Below, one piece after another: positions 1 through 7,854 of a stretch of 11,538 nt of DNA (within the stretch, counting starts at the first letter, position 1; each line of letters starts with the position of its first letter). Source of the DNA: Legionella genomosp. 1. Its GTDB lineage: Bacteria; Pseudomonadota; Gammaproteobacteria; Legionellales; Legionellaceae. Both the position numbers and the translations under genes were made by a program. The stretch covers positions 1-11,538 of the forward strand of contig CAMBDN010000064.1 of assembly GCA_945865355.1 (NCBI GenBank), in the 5' to 3' direction. The notes under the pieces are model-generated. The model worked only from the letters and a program-made list of their open reading frames with translations, was not told the DNA's origin and searched no databases.

Positions 1-1
1 G

Positions 2-145
2 GTGTCTAATGCTTATATTAAACGATTTCCGCCTGAAAATAGGCCCAAGCTTAGAGTCGTACCCAACTTCAATCATGATTGTTGCTGGGCGAGAGACTGG
101 TTAAAATTAATGGGCGCGGATGTTCTACATTCCGGTAACTTTTAA
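2..145 (+). CDS. C-terminal end of an unidentified protein, possibly an alpha/beta hydrolase (5' partial)
   Basis: Frame 2 is open from the window edge to a TAA at 143-145, giving about 47 residues that end in LMGADVLHSGNF. The segment VVPNFNHDCCWARDW resembles the C-terminal block of some alpha/beta hydrolases, where the last catalytic-triad residue (His) lies in a phrase such as NHxCCW; here that would be the His codon at 74-76. The fragment is too short to confirm a family, and the Ser and Asp of a triad would lie outside the window. Its stop codon overlaps the stop of the convergent phhB gene by two bases, and no terminator hairpin is visible between the two genes. The reading as a real gene end is likely; the hydrolase assignment is weak inference. 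Confidence 0.5.
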   Translation: MSNAYIKRFPPENRPKLRVVPNFNHDCCWARDWLKLMGADVLHSGNF

Positions 146-480
146 TTCGTTAATTGATCCGTTTTGGACGCACAAATAAAATCATTATGACTAAGACCTT
201 TTAAAGCATGGGTCAGGAATGTGACGTGGCAATAATTGTAGCCGACTTCAAGATCAGGGTGGTGGTTTTCGGTATTGGCAATCCAAGCTAAAGCGTTTAC
301 AAATGCCATGGTTTCGTAAAAATTATTGAATGAATAGGAGCGCTTAATTTTTTTGTGATCGTTAGAAACCTGCCAACCTTTTGCCAGCTGTGGCATTAAA
401 TGATTAACTTGCTCGGATGTTAATGCCGCTCCAATGCCTTCACACGATTCACAATGGCGGCTGCTTAAATCACTTTTCAT
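142..480 (-). CDS. phhB: Pterin-4a-carbinolamine dehydratase
   Basis: This 112-aa cytoplasmic enzyme dehydrates 4a-hydroxytetrahydrobiopterin, the product of aromatic amino acid hydroxylases, so that the pterin cofactor can be recycled. The family signature is clear: ENHHPDLEV at residues 71-79 followed by the THALKGLSHND block near 90-100. His73, His74 and His91 have the same spacing as the three active-site histidines of the mammalian enzyme (61, 62, 79). The length is normal for the family. The ATG at 478-480 lies inside the 3' end of hisC (11-nt overlap), so the two genes are probably cotranscribed and translationally coupled. In Pseudomonas, phhB sits with phenylalanine hydroxylase and an aromatic aminotransferase, which fits the hisC neighbour. 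No phenylalanine hydroxylase gene is present in this window. Confidence 0.93.
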   Translation of the reverse strand: MKSDLSSRHCESCEGIGAALTSEQVNHLMPQLAKGWQVSNDHKKIKRSYSFNNFYETMAFVNALAWIANTENHHPDLEVGYNYCHVTFLTHALKGLSHNDFICASKTDQLTN

Positions 481-1585
481 TAATTAATTCCTCTAAGTTG
501 TTAAGAAAACGACTATTTTGTTGTTGGGTTCCAATGGTAACGCGCAGATAATTGCTCAAGCCATAGGCGTGCAATGGTCGAACGATGATCCCCCTTTGTT
601 GCAAGCGTTGATAGAGGGGCCCTGCGTCCTTTTTGTAATCAAAGGTAATGAAATTTCCTGCTGTGGGTAAGTGGTCTATCTTTAAGCTGGTTAAGCCTTG
701 TTGCATTTGTTTTATTCCAAGCGTGTTATTAGCGATGCTGTGATTGATAAATTTAGGGTCGTCTAATGCGGCGCTAGCGGCTATTAAAGCCACCTCATTG
801 ACCGAAAATGGTGGCTGAGCGCGTTGTAAAATTTGTGTAATGTTTGCACTGGCGATCACATACCCTATTCGTAATCCGGCTAAGCCATAAGTTTTAGAAA
901 AGGTGCGGGTGATGATGAGATTGGGATAGGCGATAAGCTGCGATATTGTATTCAATCTATCTTGATCGTTAACGTATTCATAATATGCTTCATCAACAAC
1001 GAGCAAGGTCGTTGCTGGAATATTTTGTAACAATCGTTCGATTTTAGATTGACTGACGAGCAAGCCGGTTGGGTTGTTTGGAGTGGCTAAGAAGATCATG
1101 GCGGTTTTATCATTGCACGCAGCAATCATTGCATCGATATCCACCTCAAAGCTTTTCAGCAAGGGGATAGTCTGCATCGGTATGCCCAATGTCTTGGCAT
1201 GTATACCGTATGAGATAAACGCATGCTGATGTGTCAATATATGTTTGCCGGAATGCAAAGCAAAACACGTTTGTAATAAAGGAATTAACCCATCAGACCC
1301 ATTTCCTAGGGTGATCATGTCTATATCGATGGCATGTTTATCAGCTAGCTTCTGACGTAACGGTTTAATGGATGACACAGGGTAGGTTGCGATTTGATAG
1401 CCAGTGATTGACGATAGCGCTTTATTGACAAGAGGGCTGCATCCGAATGGATTTTCGTTGCTAGCGAGTTTTATGATGTCAGTAATGCCGTATTCTTTCG
1501 CAACTTCCTCTGCAGATTTCCCAGGGATGTAAGGTGATAATGATTGAATCCCTGCGTGCGCTAGCCGGTGGAAGTCACAAGGCAT
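470..1585 (-). CDS. hisC: Histidinol-phosphate aminotransferase family (HisC)
   Basis: This 371-aa PLP-dependent fold-type I aminotransferase is expected to convert imidazole-acetol phosphate to histidinol phosphate, with many homologues also acting on phenylalanine and tyrosine. Visible landmarks are the N-terminal LASNENPFG, the ATPNNPTG loop near residues 167-174, DEAYYEY near 198, the Schiff-base lysine Lys231 within TFSKTYGLAGLRIGY, and the C-terminal YLRVTIGT with the substrate carboxylate-binding Arg. All key residues are intact and the length is normal. The ATG at 1583-1585 is preceded by a GGAG about 6 nt upstream. It forms an operon with phhB (11-nt overlap) and has no other his genes beside it, so an aromatic aminotransferase role (a hisC2-type paralogue) is plausible. 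That physiological assignment is inference; the family call is firm. Confidence 0.93.
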   Translation of the reverse strand: MPCDFHRLAHAGIQSLSPYIPGKSAEEVAKEYGITDIIKLASNENPFGCSPLVNKALSSITGYQIATYPVSSIKPLRQKLADKHAIDIDMITLGNGSDGLIPLLQTCFALHSGKHILTHQHAFISYGIHAKTLGIPMQTIPLLKSFEVDIDAMIAACNDKTAMIFLATPNNPTGLLVSQSKIERLLQNIPATTLLVVDEAYYEYVNDQDRLNTISQLIAYPNLIITRTFSKTYGLAGLRIGYVIASANITQILQRAQPPFSVNEVALIAASAALDDPKFINHSIANNTLGIKQMQQGLTSLKIDHLPTAGNFITFDYKKDAGPLYQRLQQRGIIVRPLHAYGLSNYLRVTIGTQQQNSRFLNNLEELINEK

Positions 1586-1612
1586 GAATTACTCCAGGTT
1601 TTTTTAAGAAGC

Positions 1613-1641
1613 ATCTTATCGAACGATGGCTCAAAAGTGAA
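1613..1641 (-). promoter_or_regulatory. Candidate sigma70 promoter for hisC-phhB
   Basis: Read on the minus strand there is TTCACT (1641-1636), a 17-nt spacer and TAAGAT (1618-1613). Each box matches consensus at four of six positions. It would give a leader of about 20 nt before the hisC ATG. Spacing and position are good, but the boxes are weak. Confidence 0.3.
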
Positions 1642-1710
1642 TGTTTGTGAGCGATATAAATTTTTGTCCTGTAAATAATGGATTTTTATGAAAACAATAA
1701 TCAAATTGTA

Positions 1711-1746
1711 TTAATATACTACAATTAATTTAATGTGATTATGGAG
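1711..1746 (+). promoter_or_regulatory. Candidate promoter and ribosome binding site of the EEP-like gene; possible PmrA-type box
   Basis: A TATACT hexamer at 1715-1720 could serve as -10, but no matching -35 is visible 16-18 nt upstream, which suggests an activator-dependent promoter. The sequence holds TTAATAT at 1711-1717 and TTAAT twice more at 1725-1734. These resemble the TTAA-containing half sites bound by PmrA at Dot/Icm effector promoters in Legionella and Coxiella, but the 11-nt periodicity of a canonical tandem box is not met. GGAG at 1743-1746 lies 7 nt before the ATG at 1754 and is a good Shine-Dalgarno site. Confidence 0.3.
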
Positions 1747-1753
1747 AGCTGTA

Positions 1754-3037
1754 ATGCCAGTGTCAAATGTTGATCGTGTTCACCCTGGATTGCCGACTCG
1801 TGAAGAAGTTCAAGAAAATCCTAGTATGTTCTATTCAGATCATGTGCCGCAATTAATGATGGTGCCGTTAGGTGCAGATATCGAACCATTAAAAATAATG
1901 TCTTACAACGTTTATGGGGAGCCCGCCCCATGTGGTTACATATTACCGCCACACTATGATCATGATGCAAGAAAGGGAAGGATCTGTGCGGGAATAAAAT
2001 TGTGTGCAAATAATAATGATGTGGATGTTATTTTATTGCAAGAGGCCAGCGAGGAGCAAAGAGATAAATTAGCAGCCCAATTAGGTGAGCAATGGGATGT
2101 TTCAGTTGTATCGAAACATCATCTCGTCACTTGTTACAGAAAGGATAAGTTTGAATGTCAGCTTGTAGCGCAGACAGAAGGGAGAGGGCCAAATGAAATG
2201 ACGAAGACGTATGATTATCTACAAATATCTTCTTTGAAGCGCATGGGGACCGATTTACCGCTTATAAAGCTTGTTAATATGCATGGGGATCCCGATCCTG
2301 ATAAGCAAAACAAAGAAAGTGTTTTCAATACATTATTAACACAAGATGCAGCGATGGGTATGCATGTGGTTGCAGGTTATATTAATATTGCCATGGCGGC
2401 GATGCATGGTCAAAAGGGTGTCACTAGTATGGTCCCGCCTGGTTTTAATTATGTAAACATACAAGATGAAGAACAGCCAACCGCAGAAAATAGAAAGCAT
2501 GAGATAGCAAATAGCACGGATGGTGGCTTGTTTAAATTACCAGATGGACATGTTAGCAAGTGCTGGTTACAGGCCTTAGATATACAAACGGGCGCCTTGA
2601 TCGATGATGCTAGCTTAAATAGGGATAGACCCATTGATTATACACCCATTGTGCGAGCTGTTTATCAATCGGCAGATGATAAATTACGTGCAAGTATGCT
2701 TGACACCCTACAGAAACTGGTTAATAGGTTGCAAAAATCTCCATGGTATTTGCGGGCGGATAAGGAAGATCAAGCGGGTAAAAGGCGCGTCTTGAATGAA
2801 TTAATCACTGATATATTGGGGGCGCCACCTGGAAGTAATTATAAAAATATAATTGAAACATGGGAAAAAATACAAACCAGTCAGGGTGATAACGCAAGTC
2901 AAATGATAAGTTACCGCGACATCATCCATGAACACCGTAATATCTTTTTTTCCTCAAATCGCTCTAGCTCAACTGCAAATACCAAGACGGAAGATGCTAT
3001 AGATGCATTAAAGCAAGAATCACGAAATCCACCATAA
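1754..3037 (+). CDS. Endonuclease/exonuclease/phosphatase (EEP)-like protein with a degenerate active site; candidate secreted effector
   Basis: This 427-aa protein has no signal peptide or membrane segment. Residues about 45-300 follow the order of EEP-fold motifs: KIMSYNVYGE (Asn52, metal-site Asn), DVILLQEAS (Glu97, metal-binding Glu), KLVNMHGDPD (His177, where the family has a catalytic His) and VVAGYINIA (208-211), which sits where the family has GDxN but lacks the Asp. RPIDYTPIV (292-300) resembles the IDYxx strand, yet no terminal SDH motif follows. The roughly 120 C-terminal residues are of unknown fold and end in a Ser/Thr- and Glu-containing tail (RSSSTANTKTED) reminiscent of Dot/Icm secretion signals. 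The gene stands alone with its own promoter region and a GGAG ribosome site. A phosphatase or nuclease with altered chemistry, or a pseudoenzyme binding partner, are both possible. Fold assignment is moderate; effector status is inference. Confidence 0.6.
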   Translation: MPVSNVDRVHPGLPTREEVQENPSMFYSDHVPQLMMVPLGADIEPLKIMSYNVYGEPAPCGYILPPHYDHDARKGRICAGIKLCANNNDVDVILLQEASEEQRDKLAAQLGEQWDVSVVSKHHLVTCYRKDKFECQLVAQTEGRGPNEMTKTYDYLQISSLKRMGTDLPLIKLVNMHGDPDPDKQNKESVFNTLLTQDAAMGMHVVAGYINIAMAAMHGQKGVTSMVPPGFNYVNIQDEEQPTAENRKHEIANSTDGGLFKLPDGHVSKCWLQALDIQTGALIDDASLNRDRPIDYTPIVRAVYQSADDKLRASMLDTLQKLVNRLQKSPWYLRADKEDQAGKRRVLNELITDILGAPPGSNYKNIIETWEKIQTSQGDNASQMISYRDIIHEHRNIFFSSNRSSSTANTKTEDAIDALKQESRNPP

Positions 3038-3119
3038 ATTTTTAGCAGATCCTCTTGCACATCTCATTGAGTCAGCGGTAACCTTTCCCGTGGACCAACC
3101 TCAGGAATGGAATAGTAGC

Positions 3120-3458
3120 ATGGATCAAGGGTTTTCCCTGACTGAAGTGCTGGTATCGTTATTATTAATGACGACCGCTTCGTTAGCATTGTCTAAACAC
3201 CAATGGCAAACCAGCCAATTGTTTAATCAAATTTATAGTCGTGCTAAAGCGTTATCAGCTCTTGATAATGCGGCCGAGCAATTTTATGTTGGTTACAACA
3301 GATTGGTTGATGAACGGCCATTTAAATGGCGGTATACAGTCCCCACCCCTGCACGCTCGTTAACATCTCTTTCAACGTCCAGAATAAACATACAAATTAC
3401 TTGGGCATTAGAGCGGACTATGGTGCGGCAATTGGTGGGGGTACTAGGTGATGAATAA
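3120..3458 (+). CDS. pilV: Type IV pilus minor pilin, PilV-like
   Basis: This small minor pilin (112 aa) is expected to be processed by the prepilin peptidase PilD and to join the minor-pilin tip complex that starts pilus assembly. The N-terminus MDQGFSLTEVLVSLLLMTT is a class III signal: cleavage after Gly4, mature Phe1 and Glu5, then a hydrophobic helix of about 20 residues. The ATG at 3120 was chosen because it has GGA 8 nt upstream and gives a short basic-type leader; a GTG at 3090 in the same frame would add 10 residues but has no visible ribosome site. The mature domain is short and carries no other recognisable motif. The gene overlaps pilW by 8 nt and starts the pilVWX cluster. The intervening 82 nt after the EEP-like gene show no clear terminator. 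Confidence 0.8.
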   Translation: MDQGFSLTEVLVSLLLMTTASLALSKHQWQTSQLFNQIYSRAKALSALDNAAEQFYVGYNRLVDERPFKWRYTVPTPARSLTSLSTSRINIQITWALERTMVRQLVGVLGDE

Positions 3459-4182
3459 CCAGCACGGAATTGGCTTGCCAGAAATAATGATCGCTCTCTT
3501 ATTAGCAAGCATTACTATGTTGGCAATGGTTCGCCATTATCTGAATAGCAAAGAACACTATCATCATCTGCAAATAAAACTGGATCAAAGTATCGAGTTA
3601 CAGTTAGTTTCTGATTTGATTAGGGACAGTTCGAGACGGGCGGGATTTACCCCTTGTTTGGGGATTGAGCACTTAACGACTGAAGATCAACGTAATAATC
3701 ACAAAAGACTGTTTGCTACTGAGATAGGCCAGGCTGGCGGTGCTTCTGTCAAAATGAATCGAATGAGTGAATATTTTGATACGGTATTGCAAGTCATCGG
3801 TCCAAATGAATTACTAACAACGAAGAATCAGGTGGTTTATCGCGATCAATCGATACTTATTGCTGATTGCTATCATGCTGAAGTACAAAAAATTGGGCGA
3901 ATAAAGCATAACGCTGATGACCAAATGATAACACTCACGCAACCGCTAGCCTTTTCCTATTATCCACCCATTTATGTGGGGGCATGGTTGGAAGAGACTT
4001 ACTCCATTCGCACACAAGGAACCTTATTTTACCATTTTCAGCATGCAGAGGAACTTACAACCGCTGTGCACAACCTATCAGTCTATGCAGAACAGCATCA
4101 GGGACGAACATTATTGCGAGTGATTCTTGGTTTAGCAAAAGGGCATCAATTGGAACTTTCAACAATGGTTAGGATACCTTGA
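3451..4182 (+). CDS. pilW: Type IV pilus minor pilin, PilW-like
   Basis: This protein (243 aa from the ATG) is a PilW/GspJ-type minor pilin. The N-terminus MNNQHGIGLPEIMIALLLAS has a 6-residue leader ending in Gly, a cleavage site before Ile, mature Glu5 and a hydrophobic helix. LVSDLIRDSSRRAGFTPC after the helix closely resembles the conserved LIRDxxRRAGY segment of PilW. Three or more cysteines in the ectodomain could form disulfides in the periplasm. It is on the short side for PilW proteins, which are often over 300 aa. A GTG directly before the ATG (3448) would add one residue. The start lies inside the pilV 3' end and its stop overlaps the pilX start, so translation of the three genes is probably coupled. 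Confidence 0.82.
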   Translation: MNNQHGIGLPEIMIALLLASITMLAMVRHYLNSKEHYHHLQIKLDQSIELQLVSDLIRDSSRRAGFTPCLGIEHLTTEDQRNNHKRLFATEIGQAGGASVKMNRMSEYFDTVLQVIGPNELLTTKNQVVYRDQSILIADCYHAEVQKIGRIKHNADDQMITLTQPLAFSYYPPIYVGAWLEETYSIRTQGTLFYHFQHAEELTTAVHNLSVYAEQHQGRTLLRVILGLAKGHQLELSTMVRIP

Positions 4183-4709
4183 ATACAAAACAACAGGGAA
4201 TGGTTTTGTTAACGACGATCATGATGATAGTGGTATTAACGTTGTTAATTCTATCCTTCATGCAAGCCGTTTTTTTATACATGAAAGTTAGCAATCAAAT
4301 AACGAAACAGCACGAAGCGTTTTATCAGTTAGAGGCCGTTGCCAATAAACTGGCTGCGGAAATATATGATGCTGATTGTGTGGTAACCGCAGAAGATCCG
4401 AATCAAGTCATCGAGATGCTTTTACAAAGCCATGGATGTTCGCTCACTGATAATCATCATTATTTTTCTTACTTGATCGATGATTTAGGTGTCATCCCTT
4501 GTTTATATATTTTGTCGGGAAAAGAGCATTACAGTAGCCATCATTGGTTGGTTACTGTTGCAACAGGTCCACCCAAACAAGAGATAATGCAATTACGTAT
4601 TGCACGGCCTGTGAAGACAGTAACCTGTGAATTTAATGAGGCGCGTCAGATTAATCAGGGGATTATCAGTTGGCGATATTTACCCAGCGGGATGCACCAT
4701 CATGGGTAG
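4179..4709 (+). CDS. pilX: Type IV pilus assembly protein, PilX-like
   Basis: This 176-aa protein starts with MNTKQQGMVLLTTIMM: a 7-residue leader, Gly before the cleavage site and a long hydrophobic helix, but with Thr instead of Glu at mature position 5. Lack of Glu5 is typical of GspK/PilX-type minor pilins, which sit at the pilus tip and prime assembly. The start is a TTG at 4179 that overlaps the pilW stop as TTGA; AGGA at 4171-4174 supports it, and no ATG upstream in this frame would fit. Cysteines near residues 69, 87 and 109 could form disulfides. In many gammaproteobacteria pilY1 and pilE follow pilX; neither is present here, and the next gene, 54 nt downstream, encodes an efflux adaptor. 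Confidence 0.8.
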   Translation: MNTKQQGMVLLTTIMMIVVLTLLILSFMQAVFLYMKVSNQITKQHEAFYQLEAVANKLAAEIYDADCVVTAEDPNQVIEMLLQSHGCSLTDNHHYFSYLIDDLGVIPCLYILSGKEHYSSHHWLVTVATGPPKQEIMQLRIARPVKTVTCEFNEARQINQGIISWRYLPSGMHHHG

Positions 4710-4728
4710 CGAAACGCAGAGCGATAGG

Positions 4729-4755
4729 TATACTATTAAACAAGTACCAAAAAGG
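4729..4755 (+). promoter_or_regulatory. Possible -10 box and ribosome binding site before the efflux adaptor gene
   Basis: TATACT at 4729-4734 could be a -10 element in the 54-nt gap after pilX, but no -35 is recognisable. AAGG at 4752-4755 is 8 nt before the ATG at 4764 and is a reasonable ribosome site. Independent transcription from the pil genes is therefore possible but not shown. Confidence 0.25.
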
Positions 4756-4763
4756 TTGCAGGG

Positions 4764-5759
4764 ATGAAACGGTTTACTATTGAAGAGTTTAACTATTGGC
4801 CCCAAGTTATCACCCTAACTATCATTTGCGTGGCCTTCTTATCTTATCGCTATTTTGCTTACTACAATACTTATTCGAATGATGCGTATGTTTCTGCAAA
4901 TGTAATCAATATTGCCCCTTTAGTGAGTGGTCCTATCATTAAAATTTATGTTAAAGATAATCAGAGTGTTAAAAAGGGACAGAAATTACTAGAGATTGAT
5001 AGGCGTCCTTTTGATTACGCTTTAGGCAAGGCCAAGGCTAATTTAAACATCGCTAAACTTAATTATGAAAATGAAAAATTTGCGATAATGGTTGCTGAGG
5101 AAAGCTATAAACAGAGCCAGGTGCTTCTTAATTTGAATAAAGACCATCTGGTGCGTTATCAAAAACTACAAGCGAAGGGGGATCTTGCAAAGATCGATTT
5201 GCTTGATATCCAGGCAAAAACAACGAGTCAAGCAGCAGCGGTAATTGCCGCAGAGCAAGAGTTGAAAATCGCTCAGCAAAACCTTGATAATAATAATATC
5301 TTAGCTGCAGAAGCTACCTTTTTAGACGCACAGTATATGTATGATCAAACGATGATTGTGGCGCCAGAAGATGGCTATATTACCAATTTGAATGTACGCC
5401 GTGGCCAATATGTAAAAGTGGGCGAGGGTTTGTTTGCTCTAGTGGAGACAAAGCATTGGTGGGTGGTCACGCGGTATCGAGAAACGGCAATACGGCTTAT
5501 ACAGCCTGGAGATAAAGCAAAGATAACGTTGGACATGTATCCTGGAAAAACTTTTAATGGTCATGTCAAAAGTATAGGATGGGGAATTAACCGAGTTCAG
5601 TCGGGCAATGTTGTTCAATCAACGTTAGCCTATTTAGAGGCCACTGAAGATTGGATTCAAATAGCTCAGAGATTTCCCGTGCGTATTTATTTTGATAATC
5701 TGAGCCCGGATTACCCGCTGCGCATTGGCGCAAGTGCTACTACGACAACATACCGGTGA
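4764..5759 (+). CDS. HlyD/EmrA/AaeA-type membrane fusion protein of an efflux pump
   Basis: This 331-aa periplasmic adaptor is anchored by one N-terminal transmembrane helix (residues about 13-33). The domains follow the family order: first lipoyl half VINIAPLVSGPIIKIYVKDN (47-66) continuing to LLEIDRRPF, an alpha-helical hairpin rich in Ala, Lys and Gln (about 84-190), second lipoyl half VAPEDGYITNLNVRRGQYV (198-216), then a beta-barrel and the C-terminal strand PLRIGASATTTTYR, which closely matches AaeA-type adaptors. The protein is expected to link the inner-membrane FUSC transporter encoded next to it to an outer-membrane channel. The FUSC gene begins 4 nt after its stop, so the two form one operon. 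No outer-membrane factor gene is visible here, so a TolC-like protein encoded elsewhere would be needed. Confidence 0.9.
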   Translation: MKRFTIEEFNYWPQVITLTIICVAFLSYRYFAYYNTYSNDAYVSANVINIAPLVSGPIIKIYVKDNQSVKKGQKLLEIDRRPFDYALGKAKANLNIAKLNYENEKFAIMVAEESYKQSQVLLNLNKDHLVRYQKLQAKGDLAKIDLLDIQAKTTSQAAAVIAAEQELKIAQQNLDNNNILAAEATFLDAQYMYDQTMIVAPEDGYITNLNVRRGQYVKVGEGLFALVETKHWWVVTRYRETAIRLIQPGDKAKITLDMYPGKTFNGHVKSIGWGINRVQSGNVVQSTLAYLEATEDWIQIAQRFPVRIYFDNLSPDYPLRIGASATTTTYR

Positions 5760-5763
5760 GTCG

Positions 5764-7854
5764 GTGAACGCTCTTCAACGATTGATACCCCGTTCTCTAG
5801 AAAACAGATCCGCATTAAGGACCGCCATTGCGGTATTGATAGCCGTACTTGTTGCATTTTCATTACACTTATCTACGCCTTACTGGGCTGGCATGACGGT
5901 GCTAATTGTATCAAATATATACATCGGTAGTATTCTTGATAAAGCGCTGCTGCGTATTGTTGGTACATTTGTTGGTGCGTGGTTTGGGTATTTGGTTGCG
6001 GCCTATACTGTCGATAGTTTTTATTTTTTTCTTTTGGTGTGTTTTTTTATAGCCGCAATTTCTATGTATTATTACCAAATCAGCCGTTATGCCTATGCTT
6101 ATCTTCTTGGAGGAATTACCGCCTTTCTAGTGGTAGCGCAGGTGAGTACAGCTCCTGGAAATGCCTTCTTTGTGGCTTTTTGGCGCTCAGCCGAAATTAG
6201 TTTAGGTGTGATTGTTGCCGGGATAAGTGCTTTTTTCTTGTTTCCTAATAATCTCAAAAATAATTTTGATGAACGCATCCATGTAATTTTCACCAAAATT
6301 ACAGCTGAGGTGCAACAATTGCAGCATTTTTTATACACGGGTTCTTCATCAGTCAATGAAATGGCCGAGATTAATTTACAATTGAAAAAAGAGCTAAAAA
6401 AGTCCATGGACATGCTTGGAGCAATGCGTTTTGAGGTAGGTATTTCAAGGGTACAAATTGAAAAGTTACGATCCTTGTTGGAGATAATGTTTGGCTTAAT
6501 GCGTAAATTAAATTATTTTATAGCTTCACTGCAAGATGAGCCGATTAAAGACTTTGTGCAGGGCAACTTCCCAATAGATGTTGTTTTTAATGCGATCTAT
6601 CATGATCTTGATTTAATGAAAAAAGCGTATTCAGAACACGGCGTATCCGATATCGATCTACAGACTGGACCTGCGATTAATGCGTTAGAGATGACGTTGT
6701 CTGAAAATAATGAGTTTTCTTTGCACAAAGATAAACTGTCTTTTCGTGTTTACCATTTACTGCAACAAATCAATGAAATCATGATCAACTTAAGTGCGCT
6801 GCTAATTGATCAACAACGCTCACTAATACCCAAAGACAACGCCCACAACCCAGTAAAACGCTTACAAAACGATCCGGAGGTTATCAAACAGAGTATCAAA
6901 GTTGGGTTGACAATTGTTCTTGCAATGTTGATATGGTTAATCAGCAGTTGGCCAGGTGGGATCAATGGTATTATCAGCAGTATAGTGATTTCAATCAGAA
7001 CAAATATCTTTGAAATGAAGGGTGTCAGTTTGCAGCGTATGTTGGGTTGCCTATTAGGCGGGGGGGTAGCTCTAACCATTTTGTCATTGGTTGCGATGAA
7101 TGTGTATGATTTGGTTTTAACTTTGTTTTTTCTAGTGTGGGCTTTTAGCTATTTTTCATTCAAATATCCGCGTTACTCCTATGTTGGCTTACAAGCAAAT
7201 ATTGCTTTAATCATTACGATGGCACAGGAAGGCGGACCGCCACTTTATTTAGAACCCCCGCTTGAGCGATTAGGTGGTATTGTGATTGGAATAATTGCAA
7301 GTTTTATTGTAGCAAATGCGTTGTGGCGCCATGATGTGTTGAGTATGTTCGCTGGTCGTTTGCGGATGTTATCCTGCTCTCTTATAGAGAATATCCAGCA
7401 TGTATTGACTCAGAACAAAGAGCGAATCATCTTGTATGAAGTCAGCGATCTATTTTGGGTTTGTCGGGGTCTAATGGACTCGCAAGCTAACGAGCGTTTC
7501 AATCGTAAAAAACAACTGAAATTTGAAGCATTGAAACAATCATTTGAAAACTCGGTACTCATCCAAGCTACGGTAAGGTATATTTATGACGGTATCAATA
7601 GAGCAGATGCACATCTAACGTCTGCGAGATTAGAAATAGGTCTAGAGAGTTTTGAATCATCAATTAATGAACTTTATCAAACTCCAAATAAAGACAATAC
7701 CCAGCTATGTCAACGATTAGATGGGTGTCTTAACACGTTAGGAAAGAAGCTGGTTCCTGCAGCAGTGACCCATCAACAAATGACAAATTTGTTAGCGTAT
7801 CTCCACGCATTACGTCAATTAGCCCGGAATAGCACAGCTCTCGTTGTTCCATAG
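5764..7854 (+). CDS. FUSC/AaeB-type inner-membrane efflux transporter
   Basis: This 696-aa protein has the two-repeat layout of the aromatic acid exporter family: an N-terminal membrane cluster (about residues 17-160, with PYWAGMTVLIVSN and the GSILDKALLRIVGTFVGAW signature), a cytoplasmic region of about 200 residues, a second membrane cluster (376-521, with VISIRTNIFEMKG and RMLGCLLGGGVALTIL) and a C-terminal cytoplasmic domain. Related AaeB proteins export hydroxylated aromatic carboxylic acids with their AaeA adaptor; others export fusaric acid. The substrate here cannot be read from sequence. The GTG at 5764 was preferred because it follows the adaptor stop by 4 nt and has GGTGAG just upstream; a TTG at 5725 would add 13 residues inside the adaptor gene. 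The lack of an adjacent LysR gene leaves regulation unknown. Confidence 0.88.
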   Translation: MNALQRLIPRSLENRSALRTAIAVLIAVLVAFSLHLSTPYWAGMTVLIVSNIYIGSILDKALLRIVGTFVGAWFGYLVAAYTVDSFYFFLLVCFFIAAISMYYYQISRYAYAYLLGGITAFLVVAQVSTAPGNAFFVAFWRSAEISLGVIVAGISAFFLFPNNLKNNFDERIHVIFTKITAEVQQLQHFLYTGSSSVNEMAEINLQLKKELKKSMDMLGAMRFEVGISRVQIEKLRSLLEIMFGLMRKLNYFIASLQDEPIKDFVQGNFPIDVVFNAIYHDLDLMKKAYSEHGVSDIDLQTGPAINALEMTLSENNEFSLHKDKLSFRVYHLLQQINEIMINLSALLIDQQRSLIPKDNAHNPVKRLQNDPEVIKQSIKVGLTIVLAMLIWLISSWPGGINGIISSIVISIRTNIFEMKGVSLQRMLGCLLGGGVALTILSLVAMNVYDLVLTLFFLVWAFSYFSFKYPRYSYVGLQANIALIITMAQEGGPPLYLEPPLERLGGIVIGIIASFIVANALWRHDVLSMFAGRLRMLSCSLIENIQHVLTQNKERIILYEVSDLFWVCRGLMDSQANERFNRKKQLKFEALKQSFENSVLIQATVRYIYDGINRADAHLTSARLEIGLESFESSINELYQTPNKDNTQLCQRLDGCLNTLGKKLVPAAVTHQQMTNLLAYLHALRQLARNSTALVVP

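Noticed and set aside
3090..3119. GTG start for pilV adding 10 residues
   Set aside because: No ribosome site is visible before the GTG, and the ATG at 3120 already gives a complete prepilin signal; it remains possible.
6099..7079. Minus-strand open frames inside the FUSC gene
   Set aside because: They are antisense to conserved membrane and cytoplasmic segments of FUSC and show no features of their own.
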